64,000 bases of DNA from Palsa-506 sp963755815 (lineage in GTDB: Bacteria; Actinomycetota; Actinomycetes; Streptosporangiales; Streptosporangiaceae): assembly GCA_963755815.1 (NCBI GenBank), contig CAVWLF010000019.1:12160-76159 (forward strand). The letters are read 5' to 3'. Shown here piece after piece: positions 29,163 through 37,900 of the stretch. The notes beneath the pieces were generated by a model. It was not told the DNA's origin. It did not search any database and was given only the letters and a program-made list of their open reading frames with translations. The first letter of the stretch is position 1; the number at the start of each line of letters is the position of its first letter. The translations under genes were made by a program, and so were the position numbers.

Positions 29163-29770
29163 GCGCCCACCCCCAGGCAGTCGCGCATCCGGATCAAGCC
29201 GTCCCGGATCCTGGTCTTGATCGTCCCCAGTGCGACGTTGAGCAGGCTGGCCACCTGGCGATAGGTGTAGCCGCCGTAGTACGCCAGAGTGATCGACTCA
29301 CGTTGCAGATCGGTCAGCGAATGCAGGCAGCGGCGGACCCGTTCCCGGTCCAGGTTGGCCTCGACGGCCTCAGCGACCTCGTCCGGGGAGATGGCCGCCT
29401 CGGCGATCGCCGACTTCTGATCCCGCTGCGCCTCGGCGCTGGCCGATCGCACCCGGTCGATCGCCCGCCGGTGGGCAATCATCATCACCCAGGTAATCCC
29501 GCCCCCCTTGGCCGGGTCGAACCGGGAAGCGTTGCGCCAGACCTCGAGCAGTACTTCCTGCGCGACCTCCTCGGACTGGGCCGGGTCCTTGAGCACCTTG
29601 CGGATCAGGCCATAGACCGGGCCCGCCAGCCGGTCGTAGACCTGCTCGAACGCACCCTGATCGCCCCGCGCCACGTACGCGAGCAGCGAGTCCAGATTCC
29701 GCTCGTCACTCCCCCGCGGGCTGGCGCCGCGTTCGGGTACGCGCATGTCGCGTGTGTCCATACCATCCAT
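29159..29770 (-). CDS. ECF RNA polymerase sigma factor, SigK-like
   Basis: The 203-residue protein has sigma region 2 (AFEQVYDRLAGPVYGLIRKV, QSEEVAQEVLLEVWRNASRF, then TWVMMIAHRRAIDRVRS) and region 4 (LTDLQRESITLAYYGGYTYR, QVASLLNVALGTIKTRIRDG). The sequence is close to the SigK group, which pairs with RskA, and the next gene is indeed an RskA-like anti-sigma. Target genes cannot be told from the window. The ATG at 29770 follows a G-rich ribosome site; an ATG at 29761 is an alternative. Confidence 0.94.
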   Translation of the reverse strand: MDGMDTRDMRVPERGASPRGSDERNLDSLLAYVARGDQGAFEQVYDRLAGPVYGLIRKVLKDPAQSEEVAQEVLLEVWRNASRFDPAKGGGITWVMMIAHRRAIDRVRSASAEAQRDQKSAIAEAAISPDEVAEAVEANLDRERVRRCLHSLTDLQRESITLAYYGGYTYRQVASLLNVALGTIKTRIRDGLIRMRDCLGVGA

Positions 29771-30094
29771 TCGGGACCCCCATGGGCGGCAGATTGGTAC
29801 CGCGGCACGCCGCGTTGTTCCTATTCTCCCCGGGATGGCGCTGATCAGGCCCGAGCCGCTGCGCCAGGGCGCGCTGGCAGCGGAAGCGGCGAAGGGCGGG
29901 GCGGCCGGCCCGATTCAGTTGGCGTTGCGGGTTCAGCGGTGGGCGGTGCGGATTCAGCGGGTGCGGATTCAGCGGTAGGCGGTGCGGGATTCAGCCGGTA
30001 TTTGCCGGTGCTCAGGATCTGGCGGTACCCCAAGCGGGCAAATCCTAACCGCTAGAATCCGCCGGATAGCGAATTTTAGGAGCCAGCGCGGCCT
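29771..30094. other. 324-base intergenic region with a small tandem repeat
   Basis: No credible gene is present between the sigma gene start and the sedolisin stop. A repeat with a unit near GGTGCGGATTCAGCG occurs three to four times at 29921-29998. An imperfect dyad (CCTAA ... TTAGG, with inner ATCC/GGAT) at about 30046-30082 could act as the terminator of the sedolisin gene. The sigma factor promoter should lie at 29775-29830. Confidence 0.5.
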
Positions 30095-31519
30095 TTAGCG
30101 GCCGGCCGCCTTGGCCAGCTCGAAGACGAACAGCGGCGCGTTGACCGTGCCGACCCCGGAGGCCAGGTCATATCCCCGCCTGGCCCGGAACCCGTGCACG
30201 GTGTGCAGCTTCCCGCCCTGGCGGAACGACACGGTGTTGTTGCCGGAGACGACGTCCGCGATGCCGGGCAGGTGCCGGGCCGACATCCGGTACAGGAACG
30301 GGTTGATCAGGCCGAGCGGCCGGCCCGCAACCTGGTCGGCCAGCGCCACGATGCCGGCGAACTCGGGGGTCGCCTCGCTGGTGCCGCAGGTCGGGTACCA
30401 GCCGGCGGGCTGCCCCTTGAAGCTCTGGTACATGTCGGCGGCGCCGTTGCAGGCACCGCTCATCGAGATGTCCGGCACGCCGCGGCGGCCGCCGACGACG
30501 GACCGCACGCCATTCTGGTAAGCGGGACGGCGGAAGATGACCGACTTGCCGCCGCCGCCCGCCAGCGGCCCCGGCCCCCGGTTGCCGTCAATGAACCGGT
30601 TCGTCGGCACGTTGAAGGTGTCGTTCCAGACGGTGTCGGGCCGGGTATGCCGGCCGGCCGCGGTGAGATGCAGCCGGGTGCCGCCAACGCCGGTGACCAG
30701 CGGGTCGCTGTCCGGCCATGACGTCACCGGGTGCAGGTAGTAAGTGACCTGGTTGAACTTCACGTCGGCGGCGCCGCTGTCGCCCGAGGCGGCGAGCACG
30801 GTCACCCCGCGCCGGGCCGCGTCGAGGTAAGCGCCGCGCAGATCGATCAGCGATTTCCGGGACGGGAAGGTCTGCTCGGTGGCGCTGAAGCTCTGGCTGA
30901 TCACGCCGCCGAGGTGGTGATTGACCACGTACTCCTCGGCCTTGACGATCTGCGGAAACCCGGTCGTGCCCTCGTTCTCCGAGGTCGGGGTCTCGACGAC
31001 CAGGATCCGGGCGCCCGGCGCCATCGTGTGGGCGTACTCGACGTCCAGGTCCGTCTCGCCGGCCCAGCCCGCCCGGTTCGAGGTCGGACGGTAGCGGGGT
31101 ACCTTCCCGGCCGGCTGGATGACCCGCAGCGAGGGCGGCGCCGGCAGGCCGGCCGCGGCGTCGAACACCCTCAGGTCGCGGCGGACGGTGGGCGACCCGA
31201 AGGAGTCGACGATGACGATCGTCTGGCCCTTGCCGTCCACCCCCTTACGGAACAGCGCAGGCAGGTGATAAGCCCGCTGGATCTGCCGCGGGAGATAGCA
31301 GGCGATCTTGAATCTGCGCTCGCAGAATGCCGTGGTCGGAGGCACCGGCTGCGCGGCGAGCGCGTGCACGATGCCCGGCCGGACACTGACGATCGCCGCC
31401 AGCGAGCCCGCGCTTCCGGCGGCGGTCCCCACGGCGGGCGCCACAGCGCCCGCTCCGCTGACGGCCGCGGCCAGCAATGCGGATCCGGCGGCAGCGGCCG
31501 CGGGCCGGGCAAAGCGCAT
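30095..31519 (-). CDS. Secreted S53 (sedolisin-like) serine-carboxyl peptidase
   Basis: The 474-residue protein begins with a signal peptide (MRFARPAAAAAGSALLAAAV). The catalytic Glu/Asp pair lies in GWAGETDLDVEYAHTMAPGA, the oxyanion-region Asp/Ser motif in VTVLAASGDSGA, and the nucleophile Ser in PTCGTSEATPEFAGIVALAD. The end GYDLASGVGTVNAPLFV is where the family binds calcium. Pro-domain-like sequence is short, about 80 residues, so it is a compact form. It should digest proteins outside the cell, in this family usually at acid pH. It ends in a region shared with the SigK-like unit, but there is no overlap. Confidence 0.92.
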   Translation of the reverse strand: MRFARPAAAAAGSALLAAAVSGAGAVAPAVGTAAGSAGSLAAIVSVRPGIVHALAAQPVPPTTAFCERRFKIACYLPRQIQRAYHLPALFRKGVDGKGQTIVIVDSFGSPTVRRDLRVFDAAAGLPAPPSLRVIQPAGKVPRYRPTSNRAGWAGETDLDVEYAHTMAPGARILVVETPTSENEGTTGFPQIVKAEEYVVNHHLGGVISQSFSATEQTFPSRKSLIDLRGAYLDAARRGVTVLAASGDSGAADVKFNQVTYYLHPVTSWPDSDPLVTGVGGTRLHLTAAGRHTRPDTVWNDTFNVPTNRFIDGNRGPGPLAGGGGKSVIFRRPAYQNGVRSVVGGRRGVPDISMSGACNGAADMYQSFKGQPAGWYPTCGTSEATPEFAGIVALADQVAGRPLGLINPFLYRMSARHLPGIADVVSGNNTVSFRQGGKLHTVHGFRARRGYDLASGVGTVNAPLFVFELAKAAGR

Positions 31520-31587
31520 GAGATCTCCCAGGGAACGGGTCCGGCGGGTGGCCTGATCACCGGCGGCCGGGTGACCGCGGCTTCGAC

Positions 31588-31601
31588 GTTAACAGATTAA
31601 C
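31588..31601. promoter_or_regulatory. AT-rich palindrome GTTAA-CAGA-TTAAC
   Basis: This short AT-rich perfect dyad stands out in GC-rich sequence between two divergent genes, 69 bases upstream of the sedolisin start and 82 bases upstream of the Smr start. It may be an operator or part of a promoter; no regulator is suggested. Confidence 0.35.
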
Positions 31602-31683
31602 TGCGCCCCAAAGCAGAAGGCCTGCGCAGCGCGCCGTTATCCCGCGCGTACCGTGGGTCTACCGGCGGATCGGAGATCACGCG

Positions 31684-31938
31684 ATGAAGCTCAAGCTCGA
31701 CCTGCACGAGATCTATAACCGGGGCGAGGACATTGACCGGGCGCTCCGGAACATCATGGCCGAGGCCGTGGCGAAGAAGGCGCCGCTGGTCGAGATCATT
31801 CCGGGAAAAGGCTCGGGGCAGCTCAAGAAGCGGGTGCTCCGGTTTCTCGATCAGAAGGAAAATAAGGCCCTCTACCACCGGGTCGAGAAGGACTCCAAGA
31901 ATTTCGGCCGGGTGTTCGTCCATTTCCGCTGGAAGTAA
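31684..31938 (+). CDS. Small Smr-domain protein, 84 aa
   Basis: The protein is almost only an Smr (small MutS-related) domain, with DLHEIYNRG near the start and VEIIPGKGSGQLKKRVLRFL carrying the glycine motif. It ends KNFGRVFVHFRWK. Stand-alone Smr proteins bind or nick DNA or RNA; the role of this short actinomycete type is not known. The ATG at 31684 follows a GGAG-type site. Length is typical for this group. Confidence 0.88.
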   Translation: MKLKLDLHEIYNRGEDIDRALRNIMAEAVAKKAPLVEIIPGKGSGQLKKRVLRFLDQKENKALYHRVEKDSKNFGRVFVHFRWK

Positions 31939-31951
31939 GCGGATAGCGCGC

Positions 31952-32036
31952 TGACCAGCAGTCCAGGCCGAGGATCGTCCGCATGGTGTGGTCTTGCCGA
32001 CGCCGTCCGGGCCGAGAAACCCGGTCCCTGCCGGGC
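31952..32036 (-). pseudogene. Tiny remnant of an ABC transporter ATPase (Walker A region)
   Basis: On the reverse strand the sequence reads GFLGPDGVGKTT and, after a one-base slip, MRTILGLD. This is the Walker A loop and following helix of an ABC ATPase of the drug-export kind (normally GFLGPNGAGKTTTMRTILGL). The match ends right beyond the Smr gene, and nothing else of the gene remains. The key GxxGxGKT is still recognisable, so the loss seems fairly recent. Confidence 0.6.
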
Positions 32037-32286
32037 AGATCGTTTAGCTGAGGTAATGGACGGCGGGGGTGGAGCCGTAGCGTTTGGCGCGGCTACGAGC
32101 CCCGATCGGTCGAGTATTCTCCCCGGGTAGCGTTATCGCCCTGGCAATCACGCTACGAAGGCGGGGCGGCCGGCGGCAGCCCGCTGGCACTCATTTCTCT
32201 TGGGGGGATTTCCCCAGTGCCGGCGCGGCTGCCCGTCCCGGGAAGGTCATCTCGGCGTCAGCCCCGCGGCCGTTAGGGAGTCCACA

Positions 32287-33510
32287 TTGGTTTCGATGAG
32301 ATCGCCGTTCCGTGCCCCGCGGCGCTGGCTCGGCCTGCTGGTGCCGGCTGCGGCGGGACTGGCGGCAGCTAGCCTGCTGGGTGTTGCGCCAGCGGCCGCG
32401 GCGGCCCGTGTTCCGGCGGCGGCCCGTGTTCCGGCGGCGGCCCGTGTTCCGGCGGCGGCCGGCCGGGTTCCGGCGCGGTTGGTGCTGGCCAGCCTGAACA
32501 CGGCCGACACCCAGGATGGCCTCGCCGGGGTGTCTTGCCCCGCGGCCCGGGCCTGCACCGCCGTGGGGGGCACCCGCAATGACCTCTCCGGGGCCAGGCT
32601 GGCGAAGGCATGGAACGGCACCAGATGGACTGTCCAGTCCGTCCCTGGCGATGGCTTGCTGATGGGCGTGTCGTGCACGTCGGCCAGAAAGTGCACCGCG
32701 GTCGGGGAAACCAGCCTCGGGAAGCCGCTGACGGACCGCTGGAACGGGAAAGCGTGGGTGAACCCGCGCCACAATCCGGGGCCGCTGGACAGCCGCCTTA
32801 CCGGGGTATCGTGCACGTCGGCGGCCAGGTGCATGGCGGTCGGGCACACCGGCGGCGGGATGCTGGCCGAGCGCTGGAACGGGACGAGATGGGCACTGCG
32901 GACTGTCCCTACCCCGGCCGGTTTCCTTCACGTCGGCCTGAGCGACGTATCGTGCATATCGGCCCGCGCGTGCACCGCCGTCGGGACCTACATAACTAGC
33001 GACGGTAATCACGAGTCGCTGGCGGCGACCTGGAACGGGACGGCCTGGACCGTGCGGGCCACGCCGCTGCTGAGCGATCTCAGCTTGCTGGCCAGCGTGT
33101 CGTGCACCTCAGCCCGCGCGTGCATGGCGGTCGGGACCACGCCGGTCGGTATCGACGAGACCCCCACGCCGCTGGCGGAACGCTGGAACGGCGTGACCTG
33201 GACGGTCGTGCCTGTCACCGACCCCGCCGGTAACGGCTCCCTGAACGGGGTGTCGTGCAGCTCAGCCCGCGCATGCACCGCCGTCGGGAGCTCCACCGCC
33301 GGGGCGCTGGCGGAGCGCTGGAACGGCACGCAGTGGGCTGTCCAGTCCACCCCCGACCCGACCGGGGCCAGCCTGAACTCGGTGTCGTGCGAATCGGCGC
33401 ACCGGTGCATCGCTGCCGGGGACGTCACCACCAGCGGTGGCCAGGTAACACTGGCGGAACGCTGGAACGGCACGCGATGGGCCATCCAGCCCACTCCCGG
33501 CAACCCCTGA
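32287..33510 (+). CDS. Secreted protein with seven Cys-pair/WNGT repeats (beta-propeller-like)
   Basis: A TTG at 32287, about seven bases after GGGAG, starts a 407-residue protein; an ATG at 32296 is the alternative. A signal peptide (RRWLGLLVPAAAGLAAASLL) leads into a VPAAAR triplet repeat. Seven repeats of about 45-55 residues follow, each with a motif like GVSCTSARACTAVG and ending AERWNGTRWTVQ. Each repeat has two Cys, so one disulfide per blade is likely. Seven repeats suggest a seven-bladed propeller exported to the cell surface or medium. Such proteins are frequent in actinomycetes but have no assigned function; ligand binding is a guess. Confidence 0.85.
   Translation: MVSMRSPFRAPRRWLGLLVPAAAGLAAASLLGVAPAAAAARVPAAARVPAAARVPAAAGRVPARLVLASLNTADTQDGLAGVSCPAARACTAVGGTRNDLSGARLAKAWNGTRWTVQSVPGDGLLMGVSCTSARKCTAVGETSLGKPLTDRWNGKAWVNPRHNPGPLDSRLTGVSCTSAARCMAVGHTGGGMLAERWNGTRWALRTVPTPAGFLHVGLSDVSCISARACTAVGTYITSDGNHESLAATWNGTAWTVRATPLLSDLSLLASVSCTSARACMAVGTTPVGIDETPTPLAERWNGVTWTVVPVTDPAGNGSLNGVSCSSARACTAVGSSTAGALAERWNGTQWAVQSTPDPTGASLNSVSCESAHRCIAAGDVTTSGGQVTLAERWNGTRWAIQPTPGNP
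32402..32470 (+). repeat. 18-base tandem repeat coding Val-Pro-Ala-Ala-Ala-Arg
   Basis: Three nearly exact copies of GCCCGTGTTCCGGCGGCG and a partial fourth lie at the junction of the signal peptide and the mature protein. They expand a flexible Ala/Pro linker. Confidence 0.8.
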
Positions 33511-33540
33511 CGGCGCGGGGGCCGCTGGAGGTAACTCCCC

Positions 33541-33946
33541 CGGGTCAGAGCCCGGGAGCCGCCTCCGGCTCATCGCCGGGAGCCGCCTGCGGCTCATCGC
33601 CGGTCAGATCGTCGGCAACGAACTGGCCGGACCGGCCGCCGGAGGCTGGTTGGTCGGCCTGGCCGCCGTCCTGCCGTTCGCGGTCAACGCCCCGGGACCC
33701 CTCGGGGTCGCGACCGGGGCTGCGGGCTCGCGCCTGACCCGGCGGCTGGGACCGTGGCGGTCCCTGCTGATCGCCGGGCTCGCCATGGCCGCCACCCAGA
33801 CCGCGCTGGGCCTCAGCTCCAGCGTGATCATCACTGCGGTGATGATGTTCGGCAGCAGCGGGGCGTTCGCCCTCTTCAACATCACCGCCGTCACCATGCA
33901 GAACTTAGGAGACCGGCACGCGAATAGTCTCCGGCCCGTCGGGTAG
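33541..33946 (+). pseudogene. Remnant of an MFS transporter with internal deletion
   Basis: An open frame reads RLRLIAGQIVGNELAGPAAG, GWLVGLAAVLPFAVNA, then GPLGVATGAAGSRLTRRLGP and FGSSGAFALFNITAVTMQ. Those are parts of an MFS_3-type multidrug exporter. The middle, roughly 120 residues holding several membrane segments, is missing in frame right after FAVNA, and the front third is gone. A 24-base block is duplicated at 33553-33600 (GSRLRLIA twice). The end terminates early at 33946. No ribosome site or start fits, so this is decayed. Confidence 0.7.
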
Positions 33947-34091
33947 CGGGCTCCAGGCGCGGCCCAGGGGCAGGCGACCGCCGGTTGATGGTGGGCTGCA
34001 GCGCCGGGCACCTGGGCCGCGCTCAGCAGTTATCCGCTGCGGCCAGTCACCGGCCGCGCTCGCGCCGGGTCGCCGGCCGTGCGCCGGCGGG

Positions 34092-35231
34092 TCAGAGCCC
34101 GAGGGCCGTGGCGAGGATCCGGGCCGGGGCACCGCCGGCCTCGATCGCGAGGTCCAGCGCCGCTGGCACGTTCAGGTCGGTGGCCAGCAGACGGCGGATC
34201 TCGGCGATGACGTGCTGGTCTTCCGGGACGGTGCGGCCGGCCGCCCGGTACAGGCTCTCCAGCCGGACGGCCGCGGCGCCGAGCAGGCCGGGAGCGTAGT
34301 CCCAGTCCTGCGCCCAGGGCCGGTCCAGGATCATCAGCCGGATGGCGGCCGCGGGGTGGGCGGCCAGCAGGCTGTCCAGCAGGACGAGGTTGCCGGCCGA
34401 CTTCGCCATCTTCTTGCCGTCCAGCGTGACGGTGCCGACGTGCAGCCAGCCGCGGGCGTACGGCCGGACGCCGGTGAATGCCTCGGCCATCGCCGCGTGG
34501 TAGGCGTGGTGCGGGAAGCGAAGGTCCTTCCCGCCTGCGTGAATGTCCACGCCGACGCCGAACACGGACAGGGCCATGGCGGCGCATTCGGCGTGCCACC
34601 CGGGCCGGCCCGTTCCCCACGGCGATTCCCAGGCCGGGTGACCTGGCTCGCTGGCCTGCCACACCGCCGCGTCCAGCGGGTCATCCTTGCCGGGGTCATC
34701 GGGCCGTCCGCCGTACTCGGCGGAGAGCCGCAGCGCGGCGGCCCGGTCCAGGCCCGCGGCCTGGACGGCCGGTTCGCCGCGGAAGTAGACGCTGCCCCCG
34801 CGCTGGTAGGCGGCCCCGGTGGCCAGCAGCCCCGCGGCCAGCCTGATCACCTGCCCGACATAGCGGTGCGCGCGCGGCTCGTGCTGCGCGGCACGCACGC
34901 CCAGCGCGGCCATATCCCGCTCGAAGTGGAACTGCTGGACCGCCGCGAAGGCATCAAATGGCGTGCCGGCCCGCTGCGCCGCCGCGTCCAGGACGTCGTC
35001 GACGTCGGTGATGTTCCGGCAGATCTCAGGCTCAATGCCAAGCAGGCGCAGGGTGCGGCTGAGCGTGTCTATCCAGACGAACGTGGCCGCGTGTCCCAGG
35101 TGCGTCACGTCGTACGGCGTGATCCCGCAGGCGTAGATCCGGGCCCGGTCCAGCATCGGCAGCCGGCGGCCGCCGATGGCCGGGCCGGCCAGCGGCGGAG
35201 ACGCAGCGGCGGCGGCATGGATGGTGGTCAT
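34092..35231 (-). CDS. MshC/cysteinyl-tRNA synthetase-like ligase
   Basis: The 379-residue protein has the class I synthetase HIGH region YACGITPYDVTHLGHAATFV, with the zinc Cys, and the KMSKS-like KKMAKSAGNL. Inner motifs CRNITDVDDVLDAAA and GTGRPGWHAECAAMAL match both MshC and CysRS; the short length and absence of an anticodon-binding domain favour the MshC type. MshC joins cysteine to glucosaminyl-inositol in mycothiol synthesis using ATP. Because the neighbours are unrelated, it may be the true MshC or a paralog. The start at 35231 has no clear ribosome site; the ATG at 35264 is an alternative. Confidence 0.8.
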   Translation of the reverse strand: MTTIHAAAAASPPLAGPAIGGRRLPMLDRARIYACGITPYDVTHLGHAATFVWIDTLSRTLRLLGIEPEICRNITDVDDVLDAAAQRAGTPFDAFAAVQQFHFERDMAALGVRAAQHEPRAHRYVGQVIRLAAGLLATGAAYQRGGSVYFRGEPAVQAAGLDRAAALRLSAEYGGRPDDPGKDDPLDAAVWQASEPGHPAWESPWGTGRPGWHAECAAMALSVFGVGVDIHAGGKDLRFPHHAYHAAMAEAFTGVRPYARGWLHVGTVTLDGKKMAKSAGNLVLLDSLLAAHPAAAIRLMILDRPWAQDWDYAPGLLGAAAVRLESLYRAAGRTVPEDQHVIAEIRRLLATDLNVPAALDLAIEAGGAPARILATALGL

Positions 35232-35332
35232 GGATCTAGTGTCGGGCACGACGGCCGCGAGCATCAGCGGGACGGCCGGCCGGGGCCAGCCGGCTGCCCG
35301 CGGCAGGCCGGGGCCGTGCCAGGATGATCCCC

Positions 35333-35749
35333 ATGAACGTCCGGGATAAGCCCCTGAGCGCCGTGATCCGCGTGCTGATCACCGCGATCGCCCTGTTCGT
35401 GGCGACTGCCGTTGTCCCCGGCATCGAGCTGACGACGGGCAGCACCCTGTCCAAGGTGCTCACGCTGATCGTGGTGGCCCTGATCTTCGGCATCGTCAAC
35501 GCGATCCTGAAGCCGATCGCCAAGACGATCGGCTGCCTGTTCTACGTGCTGACCCTGGGCCTGATCGGCCTGGTCGTCAACGGGCTGCTGCTCTGGCTCA
35601 CCAGCTGGGTGGCGGGCAAGCTCTCGCTGCCGTTCCACGTCACCGGGTTCTGGGCGGCCTTCTGGGGGGCGATCATCGTGGGCGTCGTCGGGTGGCTGCT
35701 CAATATGTTCGTCGGCGATCGAGGGATCGCCAGCCAGGCCAGCAGCTAG
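35333..35749 (+). CDS. Phage holin family (4-TM) membrane protein
   Basis: The 138-residue protein has four hydrophobic segments: VIRVLITAIALFVATAVVPG, VLTLIVVALIFGIVNAIL, LFYVLTLGLIGLVVNGLLLW and AAFWGAIIVGVVGWLLNMFV. The segment VNAILKPIAKTIGCLFYVLT is the family hallmark (NxxLKPI). Despite its name, this group is a chromosomal membrane protein family with no proven holin role in actinomycetes. The ATG at 35333 lies eight bases after AGGA. Confidence 0.9.
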   Translation: MNVRDKPLSAVIRVLITAIALFVATAVVPGIELTTGSTLSKVLTLIVVALIFGIVNAILKPIAKTIGCLFYVLTLGLIGLVVNGLLLWLTSWVAGKLSLPFHVTGFWAAFWGAIIVGVVGWLLNMFVGDRGIASQASS

Positions 35750-35760
35750 CCCCGGGCCAG

Positions 35761-36459
35761 CTAGCTCCCGGACGGCGGCGAGCCCGGCGCCGGGGCCGGC
35801 GGGCGGCGCGGGCGGCCGCCGGGCAGGTACGCGTCGCCGAGCCAGAACACGGCAATCATCACCGCGAGCACGGCGGTAACGGCGAGCGAGTTGAGCGCGA
35901 CGCCGCCGTACCCGTGCCGGGTCACGTCGATGAACGGGTACGGATACCAGCCGGTGACGTAGCCGTGCAGCAGGGTGTAAGCCAGCCACGCGAGCGGCCA
36001 GGCCAGCGCCCACAGGGCGGTCCGCGCATCACACCGGCGCCGCGGCCCGAACGCCAGCCAGCCGGCCACGGTCGCGAGCGGCACGATGTAGTGGAAGACG
36101 CCGTCCGTGACCACCGCCCAGCCGTGCAGCTGGTGCTGGGTCCGCAGCACGGTCGTGTACACCACGCCGGTCACGCTGATGCCGACCAGGGCGTCCAGCC
36201 GCAGCACCCGCCACCAGCGGCCATCCCGGCCGGGCGCCAGCGCCAGCGAGAACGCGGCGATGCCGACCAGGATGTTGCTCTGCACGGTGAAGAAGCTGAA
36301 CATGCGGATGAACCGGGTCGGGAGCGGCACCGTCCCGGTCCGCGCGGTGAGCACCGACTGGGCGACCAGCGCGGCCAGCACGAGCAGCCCGATGGCCCCG
36401 TTCCATACCGCGCTGGCGGAGACCCGGCGGGCGCGGCGCACCGTAACCGCGGTAGCCAT
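35761..36459 (-). CDS. Pr6Pr family membrane protein
   Basis: The 232-residue protein has six predicted membrane segments, beginning with AIGLLVLAALVAQSVLTARTG. Characteristic stretches are RFIRMFSFFTVQSNILVGIA and HYIVPLATVAGWLAFGPRRR, with HGYVTGWYPYPFIDVTRHGY and GGVALNSLAVTAV near the end. This fits the FAR-17a/AIG1-like Pr6Pr group of unknown function. It lies tail-to-tail with the holin-like gene, separated by 11 bases, and 16 bases downstream of the hydantoinase gene on the same strand, so it could be co-transcribed with that operon. Confidence 0.88.
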   Translation of the reverse strand: MATAVTVRRARRVSASAVWNGAIGLLVLAALVAQSVLTARTGTVPLPTRFIRMFSFFTVQSNILVGIAAFSLALAPGRDGRWWRVLRLDALVGISVTGVVYTTVLRTQHQLHGWAVVTDGVFHYIVPLATVAGWLAFGPRRRCDARTALWALAWPLAWLAYTLLHGYVTGWYPYPFIDVTRHGYGGVALNSLAVTAVLAVMIAVFWLGDAYLPGGRPRRPPAPAPGSPPSGS

Positions 36460-36475
36460 GGCAGCTGCCTCCCGG

Positions 36476-37900
36476 CTAGGTGGCGCCCGCGGCGGGGTCC
36501 CGGCCGCCGCCGTCCGGTGCCGCGCCGGGTCCGAACCTGCTGCGCTCCAGGAACCGGCCGGCCCCCGGGGTGCCCAGGAACTTGCCGTCGCGGACCAGGA
36601 CGTTGCCCCGCTGCAGCACCACCTCGGGGACGCCGCAGACGGAGCGGCCCTCATAGCAGCTGTAGTCGACCCGCATGTGGTGCGTCGAGGCGGACAGCGT
36701 CCGCCGCGCCAGCGGATTGAAGATGACGATGTCGGCGTCCGAGCCGGGCGCCAGCGTGCCCTTGCGCGGGTGCAGCCCGAACATCCTGGCCGGGGCGGTG
36801 GCGATCAGCTCGACGAACCGCATCGGCGAGATATGGCCGGCCGCCACGCCGCCGTCCCACAGCAGCGTGTAGCGGTCCTCCACGCCGGGCAGGCCATTCG
36901 GGATCGCGGAGAAGTCGTCCGCGCCGAGGGACTTCTGCTCCTTGTAGTCGAACGGGCAGTGGTCGGTCGAGACCACCTGGAGATCGTCGGTAATCAGGCC
37001 GCCCCACAGGTCGGCCTGGTGGTCGGCGGGCCGCAGCGGCGGCGAGCAGACGAACTTGGCGCCCTCGAAACCGGGCCTGGCCAGGTCGTCCATCGACAGG
37101 TACAGGTACTGCGGGCACGTCTCGGCGTATGCGGGCACGCCCCGGCTGCGGCCCTCGCGCACCGCGGTCAGCGCCTCCCGGGAGCTGAGATGGACGATGT
37201 AGACGGGCACGCCGGCCAGCTCGGCCAGCGCGATGGCCCGGTGCGTGGCCTCCCCCTCCATCGACGAGGGCCGGGTCAGGCCGTGATTAACCGGGGCGGT
37301 CCTGCCCTCGGCCAGGTAGCGCTCGACCAGCACGTCGATCGCGCCGCCGTTCTCCGCGTGCATCATGATCAGGCCGCCGTTGTCGGCCGTACGGCTCATC
37401 GCCCGGAAGATCGCCGCGTCGTCCAGCATGAACACGCCCGGATAGGCCATGAACAGCTTGAACGACGGCACGCCGCGGTCGATCATCGTGTCCATCTCGC
37501 GCAGGATCGGCTCGCTGATCTCGCGCACGATGAGGTGCATCCCGTAGTCGATGTGCGACTTCGGGTCGGCCTTCGCCAGCCACCGGTCCAGGCCCTGGGA
37601 CAGGCTCTCGCCGTAGCTCTGCACCGCGAAGTCAATGATCGTGGTGGTGCCGCCCCAGGCCGCGGCCGCGGTGCCGGTGGCGAAGTCATCGGAGGCGAAC
37701 GTGCCGCCGAACGGCAGCTCCATGTGGGTATGAACGTCGATCCCGCCGGGCATGACGTACCGGCCGGCCGCGTCGATGACCGTGTCCGCCGCGCCGAAGC
37801 CGGTCCCGATCGCCTGGATTTTCTCGCCGTCGATGAGGACGTCGGCCCGGGACATGTCGGTGGCGGTGACGACCGTGCCGTTGCTGATCAGCGTCGTCAT
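36476..37900 (-). CDS. hydA: Dihydropyrimidinase (D-hydantoinase)
   Basis: The 474-residue metal-dependent amidohydrolase has the metal site GGIDVHTHMELPFGG, the carboxylated Lys in VPSFKLFMAYPGVF, HAENGG, YIVHLSSREAL and STDHCPFDYKEQK. It opens the ring of dihydrouracil or dihydrothymine to the N-carbamoyl amino acid. The gene overlaps the upstream amidohydrolase gene by four bases, and the two catalyse successive steps of reductive pyrimidine degradation. Length is normal for the family. Confidence 0.94.
   Translation of the reverse strand: MTTLISNGTVVTATDMSRADVLIDGEKIQAIGTGFGAADTVIDAAGRYVMPGGIDVHTHMELPFGGTFASDDFATGTAAAAWGGTTTIIDFAVQSYGESLSQGLDRWLAKADPKSHIDYGMHLIVREISEPILREMDTMIDRGVPSFKLFMAYPGVFMLDDAAIFRAMSRTADNGGLIMMHAENGGAIDVLVERYLAEGRTAPVNHGLTRPSSMEGEATHRAIALAELAGVPVYIVHLSSREALTAVREGRSRGVPAYAETCPQYLYLSMDDLARPGFEGAKFVCSPPLRPADHQADLWGGLITDDLQVVSTDHCPFDYKEQKSLGADDFSAIPNGLPGVEDRYTLLWDGGVAAGHISPMRFVELIATAPARMFGLHPRKGTLAPGSDADIVIFNPLARRTLSASTHHMRVDYSCYEGRSVCGVPEVVLQRGNVLVRDGKFLGTPGAGRFLERSRFGPGAAPDGGGRDPAAGAT

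Noticed and set aside
35333..35749. Prophage lysis gene (holin)
   Set aside because: The family name is misleading; no phage genes surround it and the 4-TM type is chromosomal in actinomycetes.
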